A program made the translations under genes and the position numbers. From Cydia pomonella (taxonomy: Eukaryota; Arthropoda; Insecta; Lepidoptera; Tortricidae), in assembly GCF_033807575.1 (NCBI RefSeq), contig NC_084726.1:13578001-13642000 (forward strand): a stretch of 64,000 nucleotides of DNA. The letters are read 5' to 3'. This document shows, piece after piece, positions 22,229 to 32,220 of the stretch. The notes below the pieces were generated by a model. The model was not told the DNA's origin. It saw only the letters and a program-made list of their open reading frames with translations, and did no database searches. Positions within the stretch are counted from its first letter, which is position 1. Every line of letters starts with the position of its first letter.

Positions 22229-22612
22229 TTTAGGGTCCCGTACCTCGAAAGGAAAAAACGGAATCCTTATAGGATCACTTTGTTGTCCGTCCGTCCGTCT
22301 GTCTGTCTGTCAAGACCCTTTTTCTCAGGAACGCGTGGAGGTATCAAGCTGGAATTTATATCAAATACTCAGGTCTACTGTCCCTTGGAGCTGTAAAAAA
22401 TCAAACTTCTAAGTCAATGCAATCAAAAGATACAGCCGTTTATGCCGCAAATTTCCGCAAATTTTCGACACTCGCAAGGGAATCAAAATCTATGGGGTAC
22501 TTCCCGTGAACTCAGAATCTTGAAAGGTACGAAGCAACGTCTTATAGCACAGATAAAAGAAAAATTGCGAAAGCTGTAAATTTTTAGTTACATCATATAA
22601 TAAAAATATTTT
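22229..22612 (+). repeat. GGGTTCCGTA-type lepidopteran dispersed element, 3' part missing
   Basis: It starts TAGGGTCCCGTACCTCGAAA, with AAACGGAATCCTTATAGGAT, a GTCCGTCCGTCTGTCTGTCT run, CAGGAACGCGTGGAGGTATC and TACTTCCCGTGAACTCAGAA. The usual closing ACTCGCACTTGGCCGG is absent. It aligns along its length with the complete copy at 36449-36893. Non-coding. Confidence 0.8.
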
Positions 22613-23587
22613 TAATAATGGAGATAGGTATAACAGCTGAGACATTAACATAGAAAATATAGTAGATACAGGAAGCCAATTATAGGATCTCACAGGTAGT
22701 GATATAATACTAAACTAAGGTTATACGCACTATCGCAACCACATGTCATTGTGTGAACAAAGCGAATACAAATGATACTTAATAAGGATAATGTGGAAGT
22801 ATCTAAAATACTAAATACATTTAATTGGGCATTATAAAAATAATGCCCAATAATTGATATGACTCGATTGTCGTGATGGGACTTTTATACCTACAGGTTT
22901 GTTTTTGTGTTCGTGTGCCTTATATTTAAAACCGCACGCTTAAACTACCCGTCAAAACCAAACAGCTAAAAAGAAAAGGCCAGTTAATTCCAGCAGTGAC
23001 ACAACCATAAGCAATTTAAAAGAACATCCATAACCCGTTTAAGGCGATTTCCACAATGCCTAACAAACGAGCTACAAGCAGGGGTACCAAATGGCACATT
23101 TTCAAAGAAATATAACAGCAATAACAACTATAAAGCCGAAATCTTTTGTAAAATTATGCCTGAGGTTTGCGACCGCTTTTAAACATGCCTAGTTTAAGAT
23201 GAACCTTGAATACAACTGGATAGAATATTGTAAAAGCTCAGTTTATGCTAGCCATTTTGAAGGTAGCCATTATATAAGTGAGCTTCAGAATGGGTCAGTC
23301 TTCTTCTATTGTCGCCTACATTTTATAAAGGGAAGAGGGGTCTTCTTAAATTGGGCATGCTCATACATTGAGTTAGAGGAATGAAATTGTTCCCTTTGGA
23401 CTCAGGGAAATGCATTTTTATTTCGTTTGGATTTTTGATGCCTGTTTTATCTTGGCCTTGTGGGAATTTCGGGGCAAGATTTGTGTGGCGATATGAACAA
23501 CTTGCTGCGGAAAAGTTTACATTTTTGAATTTGTCTTCTATTTCTTTTGCTATTATGACGGATTTTTCTATTTGTTAGCCAACACAC
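22613..23587. other. AT-rich, no gene seen
   Basis: Two short adjoining plus-strand ORFs (23199-23384, 23381-23578) have no recognisable domains and no splice or promoter context; I do not call them. Confidence 0.45.
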
Positions 23588-23766
23588 ACGGACCAATTCG
23601 AACTTTAAGATACGTCAAATATTAGATCTAGATACGATATGGACCAGACATGTCAGTGTCAAAAGTGACGTTTGCTTCAAACAAAAACCTCTCTTTGACA
23701 CTGATATCCAAATCGTAACTACACCTAATATTTGACGTATCGAGTCGCGATTGAATCGGGCCGCTA
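23588..23766. repeat. Inverted-repeat MITE, family C
   Basis: GACCAATTCGAACTTTAAGA, TACGTCAAATATTAG and ACATGTCAGTGTCAAAAGTG on the left are mirrored by TTTGACACTGATATCC, CTAATATTTGACGTATCGAG and ATTGAATCGGGCC on the right. The hairpin element is about 180 bp. A related copy lies at 28.45-28.73 kb. Confidence 0.65.
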
Positions 23767-24261
23767 GACGTACAAACATTACTTAGTTTATTTGGTCTAA
23801 ATGATTATAACTACTTCTAAATAGTATATATTTAGAAGTATCATGATTTCGTTGCACACCCTTTGAGACCGTCTACCCATTCCATGCGCTATGTCCATCT
23901 ATGTAAGATTGTCTCCGAATATTTATTTATTCTTCAACCTTTATAAAGCTCTTAATCCAGGACACTTTGTGAAATATATTCACTATCTACACCTTTCCAG
24001 ACACAAAACAAGTAGGTTAACTACATTTATCTGTTTGTTCCGAAATGATGTACAAAAGACGAGCTTAACGTCCAGTCGCATAAACGGTAACGTTCGCAAA
24101 CTGCGATGTATTTTAGTGCTCCTAATATTATTTAGGTGGCCACATAAATTGTGAAGCAGAAATATGAAAATTTTCGTAATTATATTGAAATGTCGTTTTG
24201 AGTTTATCAGTTCACTGATTGAACTATAAATTGCTCCATCTGTGTATTGGGAAGTTTCTAT
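23767..24261. other. Unassigned
   Basis: No feature beyond overlapping chance ORFs. Confidence 0.35.
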
Positions 24262-24420
24262 TATAGGTAAAAAACTTAAGTAAGTCACCTGTTGTATGTA
24301 GTTGTGACGTGTTCGAATAGACATTTGTTTTGTTTGTGTGTGACTCTTAAACATGTATCGTCTATTCGAACACGCCACAACTACATACAACAGGTGACTT
24401 ACTTAAGTTTTTTACCTATA
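24262..24420. repeat. Near-perfect 61-bp inverted repeat, 37-nt loop
   Basis: The left arm 24262-24322 (starting TATAGGTAAAAAACTTAAGT) pairs with the right arm 24360-24420 at 60 of 61 positions; the single difference would be a G-U-type position. The loop is 37 nt. Arm ends TATAGG...CCTATA would fit a young MITE with a TA duplication. An expressed hairpin RNA (miRNA-like or hairpin-siRNA precursor) is the alternative. There is no second copy in this window. Confidence 0.9.
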
Positions 24421-24546
24421 CTGCATTTGTTATTAATGCTATAGAGAAGAAATAAAATATAATTTTGTCAATAAATTTGGTAAATATAGTAATGTTTAGT
24501 TTTTATAGTTGCCCAATTTCACAGTAGATGTCGCTAATCCGGTAAT
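24421..24546. other. Unassigned
   Basis: AT-rich, nothing recognised. Confidence 0.3.
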
Positions 24547-24831
24547 TCACTCTATTAAGATTTTGCAGCCCCTTATAAGGTAAATTTGGTTTCCGAATAA
24601 ATGAGTCCAAGGATAAAGACCGGATCTGATTTCCACAAAAAAGGAATAAATGAATATTAAATTGTCTAGTGTTTCATTACAAAAGGTAGGATATGCAGTG
24701 AACCCAATCGTTGATCCTACTTGTTCAAGGCGTTCTTTTGTTACGTCCTCCAGTTCCATGGCTCCACGGTCGCCAGTCAGGAACCTTTCTACCCTTCCAT
24801 TGGTTCTGCAAGCATTTTTTTTAAATACCAC
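24547..24831 (-). other. Unrecognised 94-codon open frame
   Basis: The minus-strand frame begins shortly after an A-run and includes VERFLTGDRGAMELEDVTKE and RLEQVGSTIGFTAYPTF, which has a more protein-like composition than other ORFs here; its last third is hydrophobic/aromatic. A possible acceptor (GCTTGCAG) lies just inside the start, so part of it could be an exon or a degraded transposon protein. I know no family match. It is hemmed in by AT-rich non-coding DNA. Confidence that it is coding is low. Confidence 0.25.
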
Positions 24832-25465
24832 AGGATTTGCAATACTTACTGGTTAAGTATCAAAGTCACATGCACATGATATTTACCACTTTAAACTCTA
24901 AGTCTAACTACGGTATCATTCATATTTGTGCCTGCTTTATCGCCGGACTAGCCATAAAGTAAATACGACAGATTTCCCCCCGGCACGGGAACTGCAGCAT
25001 TCCCCAATGAAAACTTCATTAAAATCTAAGTAAGGACATTTTGTTATCAGCCGAATGAAGCTTACGAAACAATGAAGAACACAATAAAATAGAATGGAAT
25101 AGAAATCTTTTAGTCGGACAACACATATAGCAAATACAGGATAAACAAAACACTAGAAACAGAGATGTGAAGCCGAAATGGTCTCCACTCAGCAATGCCG
25201 CTGGGACGACTAGCGTGGTCAACGGCGCTGGTTTTTAAACACCAAATAACATACAATACACATTAGGTATTCTTTATAGCCCTCCAATACTAAATAAAAC
25301 AAGAATATGAAACAAAAGTAAAAATAATACAAGTTTTAAAAGGTTTTTATGTTTCAGAGAAATTAAAATGGACATCATAAAAACACGAAATAAAATACAT
25401 AGATACAAAGATTATGAGCACATACTGTTCGACTAAGGAGTTGGCCTAAGCGCCTAGCCTTTTTA
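24832..25465. other. AT-rich, no gene seen
   Basis: Nothing recognised on either strand. Confidence 0.4.
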
Positions 25466-25710
25466 AAGGTGTCCACTGATTACCAGTTCGCCGGACGATA
25501 TTGGCCTGTCGGTTATTTGCAAAAGCAGCTATGGCAGCATGGTTCCATTTTTATCGCTTGTCACTATGCCCGTCACTTTCGCACTTGTTAGAACGTGACA
25601 GGCATGGTGAAAAATGATAAAGAGCCTATCATCTTAGCCCTACTGACAATTGCTAATAACTGACAGGCCGATACCATTCGGCGAACTGGTAATCAGTGGA
25701 CCCCTTTAGA
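25466..25710. repeat. MITE, family D, carrying a nested family A MITE
   Basis: The outer arms are AAAGGTGTCCACTGATTACC with AGTTCGCCGGACGATATTGG and, reversed at the far end, ACTGACAGGCCGATACC and AATCAGTGGACCCCTTTAG: long inverted repeats next to TA, which fits a TA-targeting family. The centre (25531-25643) is replaced by a family A copy. An uninterrupted relative lies at 51690-51818. Confidence 0.8.
25531..25643 (+). repeat. Palindromic MITE, family A (nested)
   Basis: GCAGCATGGTTCCATTTTTA through AGCCTATCATCTTAGCCCTA. It is shorter than other copies because the ACATA part of the centre is missing. It lies inside the family D MITE, so it is the younger of the two insertions. Confidence 0.78.
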
Positions 25711-25749
25711 TTACATACCTACTCGAAACGTTGAGATACTGTCGTGACC

Positions 25750-25874
25750 AGCGGCGGTATCATGGTCGCATTTTTATCAATTGTCATGTCATGCGTCACT
25801 TTCGCTTTTACATACTTGTTAGAGCGTGACAGGCATGGTGACAAATGATAAAACACCGACCATCTTAGCCCTGC
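25750..25874 (+). repeat. Palindromic MITE, family A
   Basis: GCGGCGGTATCATGGTCGCA, ACATACTTGTTAGAGC and GTGACAGGCATGGTGACAAA, ending CCGACCATCTTAGCCCTGCA. It is the second family A copy within 350 bp. Confidence 0.75.
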
Positions 25875-26805
25875 AGGATAGCCTACGGGTTATGGTGTAA
25901 GTCGCGAATACTGAAGACGCTAGTTTGATTTCAGCCTCGGTTTAGATTTAGGCAGCTGGCAGTTTGCCAACTTTCCTTTTCTTACCGCACAATTTGTGAA
26001 TAAGGCTGTTAAATTTATATCTGTGTAGTAAAGATACAAATTACAAAGTTACCTCAAAATGACGACCAGACAAATGACTCAAAAGCTTAAATTCGACTTG
26101 CTTTATAAGTACCTAGCTCATATGATGCTAGCATTGTGGCTACTTTATAAATCAAAATCTACAATGAAATATTGAAGACTGATTCAAAACATCTACATGT
26201 AAAAATTAAATGTGTAATAAAATATTTTTTTGTGGTTCTTTAAGCTGCAGATCTTGCAAACCTTGGGAGATTCCAAAAACCTTCGTTTCCTCTACAGGAG
26301 AACAAGTGGACAAAATAATAAGAAAACATTTTTGCCCAAGCTACAGTACCCGTCGATAAATATTGCATAACGACCTTTAGAAAGAGTATATCGGAGACAA
26401 CGAGAGAGAAAGAGACAACACTCTACGAAGCCGAAAATCCGATCTGTACAACAACCGGTACTGTAAAATGGAATCTTTCGCTCTCATTCACAATAATGGA
26501 TTCGCAATGTCATGAGCAACCGAAAACAATGTAGAATTGTACCCTTGACCAAATGACTCACAGATTACTTTGTCTGACTCAATGTCGTGGGACGATTCGA
26601 CTATTGTCTCCAAAAATACGACTTTCACACGACTTTTTGTTTTTCTTAAAAAAAGTGTTAGGTGCCTTAAGTATTCTTTATACCTTAGCTGTTTTTATTC
26701 TAGGTCTGCTGATTTAAGGTCATTGCAAGTGCTTTGTGCAAAGTTATAAAGTAGGATAGTAATAAGTTTACTTAAGTGGTATCCGAATTAGTCAGAACAA
26801 GATAA
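25875..26805. other. No gene seen
   Basis: AT-rich unique sequence without shared repeats or exon-like frames. Confidence 0.4.
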
Positions 26806-26930
26806 GTTGGCAGCATGGTTCCATCTTTTGTCACTTGTCACTATGCCCGTCACTTTCGCGCTTACATACTTGTTACAACGAGACAGGCATGGTAACAAAT
26901 GATAAAGAGCCGACCAGCTTAGCCTACAGG
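26806..26930 (+). repeat. Palindromic MITE, family A
   Basis: TTGGCAGCATGGTTCCATCT, CTATGCCCGTCACTTTCGCG, ACATACTTGTTACAAC and AGACAGGCATGGTAACAAAT, ending GACCAGCTTAGCCTAC. Confidence 0.78.
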
Positions 26931-27075
26931 TATTATTTTAAACGTCAATCTTCTATGAAATTATGACATTTACTTAACACTTGCACAGAGGCTGGGCAAT
27001 AGCCAAGCTAACAAGACCAAGCTAAGTTGGCAGCGATTTTTATTAAAATCGCTGCCAACTTAGCTTGGTCTGACT
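26931..27075. repeat. MITE, family E, with a perfect 26-bp hairpin
   Basis: A body with AAACGTCAATCTTCTATGAA, ATTATGACATTTACTTAACA and CTTGCACAGAGGCTGGGCAA, then GACCAAGCTAAGTTGGCAGC, whose 26-nt arm (27015-27040) pairs exactly with 27045-27070 around TATT. The order looks rearranged compared with the usual end-to-end palindrome; the two terminal repeats are fused. A related end is at 62736-62830. Confidence 0.7.
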
Positions 27076-27212
27076 CTAAACAAGATAACAGGCCAATTCA
27101 AACGTATACTCACATCAAAATGATACCTAAATTTAGTTACCGTGCCTCTCTCCCGCGCCAATACATGTACATACAAGTACGTGCAAAATGCATAACTGAA
27201 CGGCTTCATTTT

Positions 27213-28060
27213 TTTAGGGTTCCGTAGCCAAATGGCAAAAAACGGAACCCTTATAGATTCGTCATGTCCGTCTGTCTGTCCGATTCTGTCACAGCCACTT
27301 TTTTCCGAAACTATAAAAGCTATACTGTTCCAACTTGGTAAGTAGATGTATTCTATGAACCGCATTATGATGTTTACACAAAAATAGAAAAAAAACAATA
27401 AATTTTGGGGGTTCCCCATACTTAGAACTGAAACTCAAAAAATCTTTTTTCATCAAACCCATACGTGTGGGGTATCTATGGATAGGTCTTTAAAAATGAT
27501 ATTGAGGTTTCTAATATCATTTTTTTCTAAACTGAATAGTTTGCGCGAGAGACACTTCCAAAGTGGTAAAAAGTGTGTCCCCCCCCCCCGTAACTTCTAA
27601 AATAACAGAATGAAAAATCTAAAAAAAATATATGATATACATTCCCATGCAAACTTCCACCGAAAATTGGTTCGAACGAGATCTAGTAAGTAGTTTTTTT
27701 TTAATACGTCATAAAAATTAAAAAAAAAAATTTTTTTCATCAAACCCATTCGTGTGGGGTATCTAGGGATAGGTCTTCAAAAATGATATTTAGGTTTCTG
27801 ATATCATTTTTTTCTAAACTGAATAGTTTCCGCGAGAGACACTTCCAAAGTGAAAAAATGTGTGTGTCCCCCCCCCCCCTGTAACTTCTAAAATAACAGA
27901 ACGAAAAATGTAAAAAAAATATATGATATACATTACCATGCAAACTTCCACCGAAAATTGGTTTGAACCAGATCTAGTAAGTAGTTTTTTTTTTAATACG
28001 TCATAAATGGTACGGAACCCTTCATGGGCGAGTCCGACTCGCACTTTGCCGCTTTTTTTT
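27213..28060 (+). repeat. GGGTTCCGTA-type element, long copy with internal duplication
   Basis: It opens TAGGGTTCCGTAGCCAAATG and CGGAACCCTTATAGATTC, followed by GTCCGTCTGTCTGTCC, and closes GGTACGGAACCCTTCATGGG with CGAGTCCGACTCGCAC, so both ends are present. Inside, a unit of about 287-292 bp is repeated in tandem (27451-27715 and 27738-28007), each with a C-run of 10-11 and CATGCAAACTTCCACCG. Overlapping minus-strand ORFs here are artefacts. Confidence 0.85.
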
Positions 28061-28445
28061 AATACAATGGTCCAATTCTCCCACCTGGTTAAGTCTCCCG
28101 GACTCTTCCTACTACTCATAGTACGAGAACGTGTTTTCGTTGCTAATTATTGTTTCTCAAGTGCTCAACTCAGGCTATTAGCTACGTCCGTAAACAAGAG
28201 CCATAAACAAGTTTATAATGCAATGCATAGTTACGGCAAATGAGGGTAGTTTTTCACGTTTTCATCCGCCGCGAGATCTGACTCATAAATTCTCGGTTTA
28301 AGCTGGCAGGTGAGTAAGTGGGTGAATAAATGGGTAGGGTTCTGTACGATTTAGGTAACGCTTTGTCAACAATTTTTAAATGATAATAAATTAATACTCG
28401 TACGCCTTTTTATCCTAAAGTTTTCAGTTGAATAAGACAATCTAG
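28061..28445. other. No gene seen
   Basis: Nothing recognised. Confidence 0.35.
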
Positions 28446-28447
28446 AG

Positions 28448-28727
28448 AAACGGCCGATTCGAAGTATGATTAAGACACGTTTAAGACCCTTAAAGATCGA
28501 TAACCAAACGACATGTCAAAATTGACGTTTATTTCGATTCTGCTGTGATCCCAATAAGATCTAGGTATTTACGATATTTCTAACGTCAAAGTGACATTGG
28601 TTGCCCGAATCGAGCTTCATCTGTCAATGATTAGGCACGACATATAAACGATATCTAAATGAGAACTTATCTAAACCAGAACTTATCGTTATCGTATCTC
28701 ATTCTTCGAATCGGGCCGATATTCTTG
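28448..28727. repeat. Inverted-repeat MITE, family C
   Basis: ACGGCCGATTCGAAGTATGA, GACATGTCAAAATTGACG and AACGTCAAAGTGACATTGG, closing CTTCGAATCGGGCCGATA. Outer arms and inner GACATGT/ACGTCA words are shared with 23588-23766. Confidence 0.6.
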
Positions 28728-28734
28728 TTTGTTA

Positions 28735-28983
28735 TAATATGGCCCGAAGCTCAATTTGCCTCTTGGCATAGGCCTCCTCTAACAATTTCCATTAGGACCT
28801 GTCACGCGGTACCCTGGCCTCCTCTAATGAATTCCAGCCGTGAGTTTAAAAAATAATATCTGCTCTCAATTCTCTCTCCTCGGAGGAGAAGATGTTCTCA
28901 ATTTGGGATCTTTTTTAACACACTATTTAACTCTTTCTATAAGTTAATATACCGAATGGGGGCATGAAACACGAGCAAATAAC
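28735..28983. other. Left flank of the right satellite element
   Basis: At 28740-28800, CTCAATTTGCCTCTTGGCAT and AGGCCTCCTCTAAC resemble the reversed tail of a lepidopteran SINE. The rest is unassigned. Bases before TTAA (ACGAGCAAATAAC) are unrelated to the left copy's flanks. Confidence 0.4.
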
Positions 28984-28987
28984 TTAA

Positions 28988-29737
28988 GAGTCCTTATTCC
29001 TACAGACGAGCGTATTTTGTAAAATGCTTCCTTTTTCATTCAAGATTACGACGTAACTATTAGTATTTATTAAAAAACTGATAACGTACTTAAATAATCG
29101 TTTCCTAAACTAGGGGCTCCAACAGTTCAAATTTTCATTTTCTCTTTTAAACCTCTTTTTTAATGAGGTTTTTTGGGAGTCTTTTCCAAATTTTGCAGTG
29201 AGATGTGGCGTTTCGGTTCTCAATTTTGCTATAAACAAGAATCATTTGGTACATGAATGACTACAATTTGATTCAACATATCTCGTACGAGGGGCTGGAA
29301 TGATTAACAATCGAAGATTCATTTGAAAAAACTGATAAAATACCTTCCGAGTTTTCTTCATTTTTTTGGCGAAAACAGGGTTTTATTATATTTTATTTCC
29401 GCAAATTGTACGCATATTTTGCTTTAAAAATAATATTATAGCAAACTGTAACTTTATGTTAATCTATGAAAAAAAAATCGGAACTATGGGACCTACATTG
29501 CCGTAAATTTATATTTTTTTAAAACAAGTATAAATCACGCAGCAGCGACGCCCCGCTCTCAGTCCGCGCGGAGCGCGCTTAGAGGACGGACCTGTGCTCG
29601 ATTGTCAGGCATTCGTTGCGATCGTAATCAGCTACGGAGTTCCGAGAAGTGCTATATACTGCGATTAGAAAATCTTAATAAAAGTTCATTTTTTACAGTA
29701 TGCCTAACAGACTCGCTTATTGATGGATTTTCAGTGT
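28988..29737. other. AT-rich arm of right element
   Basis: The counterpart of 14258-15010 in reverse, with the GCGCGCTTAGAGGACGGACC patch at 29573-29592 and scattered single-base differences. No gene. Confidence 0.75.
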
Positions 29738-29930
29738 TACTTTTTTTTTTAATACTAAGTCGGTGGCAAACAAGCATACGGCCCGCATATGTACGCCTGC
29801 AACTCCAGAGGAGTTACATGCGCGTTGCCGACCCTAACCCCCTCCCGCCCCTCGTTGAGCTCTGGCAACCTTACTCACCGGCAGGAACACAACACTATGA
29901 GTAAGGTCTAGTGTTATTTGGCTGCGATTT
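29738..29930 (-). mobile_element. Captured N1 retrotransposon 3' end inside right element
   Basis: A T-run at 29740-29750 (reverse of poly(A)), then GTCGGTGGCAAACAAGCATA and CATATGTACGCCTGCAACTC, to CAACACTATGAGTAAGGTCT. It carries the same internal deletion as the left-element copy, so both descend from one capture event. Confidence 0.75.
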
Positions 29931-29990
29931 TCTGAAAAACGCATTTTCACTTGAAATTACGTTAGGGTTTGCATTATTATTTTTGACCCG

Positions 29991-32220
29991 GATGAAGTCC
30001 AAGTTCTCATGATGGAGTCAGGAGTTGGTCACCAGAACTCCTAATCTACTAATTATAATCCCATCGTGTTTGGGCTCAAAAGATTTGCCCTGACGAACAC
30101 CATCGATCTAGATGAGGTCCAGGGTCTCATGATGGAGTCAGGAGTTGGTCACTAGAACTCCTAATCTACTCATTATAATTCCATCGTGTTTGGGCTCAAC
30201 AGAGTTGCCCTGATGAGCACCTTCAATCTAGATGAGGTCCAGGGTCTCATGATGGAGTCAGGAGCTGGTCACCAGAACTCCTAATCTACTCATCATAACT
30301 CCATCGTGTTTGGGTTCAATAGAGTTGCCCTGACGAGCACCATCAATCTAGATGAGGTCCAGGGTCTCATGATGGAGTCAGGAGCTGGTCACCAGAACTC
30401 CTAATCTACTCATCATAACTCCATCGTGTTTGGGCTCAATAGATTTGCCCTGATGAACACCATCGATCTAGATGAGGCCCAGGGTCTCATGATGGAGTCA
30501 GGAGTTGGTCACCAGAACTCCTAAACTACTCATCATAACCTCATCGTGTTCGGGCTCAATAGATTTGCCCTGACGAGCATCATCAATCTAGATAAAGTCC
30601 AGGGTCTCATGATGGAGTCAGGAGTTGGTCACTAGAACTCCTAATCTACTCATTATAATTCCAACGTGTTTGGGCTCAAAAGATTTGCCCTGATGAGCAC
30701 CATCGATCTAGATGAGGTCCAGGGTCTCATGATGGAGTCCGGAGTTGGTCACCAGAACTCCTACTCTACTCATCATAACTCCATCGTGTTTGGGCTCAAC
30801 AGAGTTGCCCTGACGAGCACCTTCAATCTAGATGAGGTCCAGGGTCTCATGATGGAGTCAGGAGCTGGTCACCAGAACTCCTAATCTACTCATCATAACT
30901 CCATCGTGTTTGGGTTCAATAGAGTTGCCCTGACGAGCACCATCAATCTAGATGAGGTCCAGGGTCTCATGATGGAGTCAGGAGCTGGTTACCAGAACTC
31001 CTAATCTACTCATCATAACTCCATCGTGTTTGGGCTCAATAGATTTGCCCTGATGAACACCATCGATCTAGATGAGGCCCAGGGTCTCATGATGGAGTCA
31101 GGAGTTGGTCACCAGAACTCCTAATCTACTCATCATAACCTCATCGTGTTCGGGCTCAATAGATTTGCCCTGACGAGCATCATCAATCTAGATAAAGTCC
31201 AGGGTCTCATGATGGAGTCAGGAGTTGGTCACTAGAACTCCTAATCTACTCATTATAATTCCAACGTGTTTGGGCTCAAAAGATTTGCCCTGATGAGCAC
31301 CATCGATCTAGATGAGGTCCAGGGTCTCATGATGGAGTCAGGAGTTGGTCACCAGAACTCCTACTCTACTCATCATAACTCCATCGTGTTTGGGCTCAAT
31401 AGAGTTGCCCTGACGAGCACCTTCAATCTAGATGAGGTCCAGGGTCTCATGATGGAGTCAGGAGCTGGTCACCAGAACTCCTAATCTACTCATCATAACT
31501 CCATCGTGTTTGGGTTCAATAGAGTTGCCCTGACGAGCACCATCAATCTAGATGAGGTCCAGGGTCTCATGATGGAGTCAGGAGCTGGTTACCAGAACTC
31601 CTAATCTACTCATCATAACTCCATCGTGTTTGGGCTCAATAGATTTGCCCTGATGAACACCATCGATCTAGATGAGGCCCAGGGTCTCATGATGGAGTCA
31701 GGAGTTGGTCACCAGAACTCCTAATCTACTCATCATAACCTCATCGTGTTCGGGCTCAATAGATTTGCCCTGACGAGCATCATCAATCTAGATAAAGTCC
31801 AGGGTCTCATGATGGAGTCAGGAGTTGGTCACTAGAACTCCTAATCTACTCATTATAATTCCAACGTGTTTGGGCTCAAAAGATTTGCCCTGACGAGCAC
31901 CATCGATCTAGATGAGGTCCAGGGTCTCATGATGGAGTCAGGAGTTGGTCACCAGAACTCCTAATCTACTCATCATAACTCCATCGTGTATGGGCTCAAT
32001 AGAGTTGCCCTGACGAGCACCATCAATCTAGATCAGGTCCAGGGTCTCATGATGGACTCAGGAGTTGATCACCAGAACTCCTAGTCTATTCATCATAACT
32101 CCATAGTGTTTGGGCTCAAAAGATTTGCCCTGACGAGTACCATCGATCTAGATTAAGTCGAGGGTCTCATGATGGACTCAGTAGTTGGTCACCAGAACTC
32201 CTAATCTATTCATCATAATG
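29991..32220 (+). repeat. 120-bp satellite array, first polarity, right copy, with 600-bp higher-order repeat
   Basis: About 18.6 monomers. From about 30301 the variant pattern repeats every five monomers: diagnostic bases such as TCATCGTGTTCGGGC at 30541, 31141 and 31741, and CCAACGTGTTTGGGC at 30661, 31261 and 31861, are spaced exactly 600 bp. Two or more full 5-mer units are nearly identical. The 72-codon ORFs at 30666-30884 and 31266-31484 are the same repeat variant, in which a TAA is changed to TAC. They are not genes. Confidence 0.95.

Noticed and set aside
27740..28119. Minus-strand ORFs of 67 and 101 codons
   Set aside because: They run through the duplicated interior of a non-coding dispersed element, with poly-C giving glycine runs.
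30666..31484. Duplicated 72-residue genes
   Set aside because: They are satellite variants in which one stop is lost; identical because of the 600-bp higher-order repeat. No promoter or other gene context.
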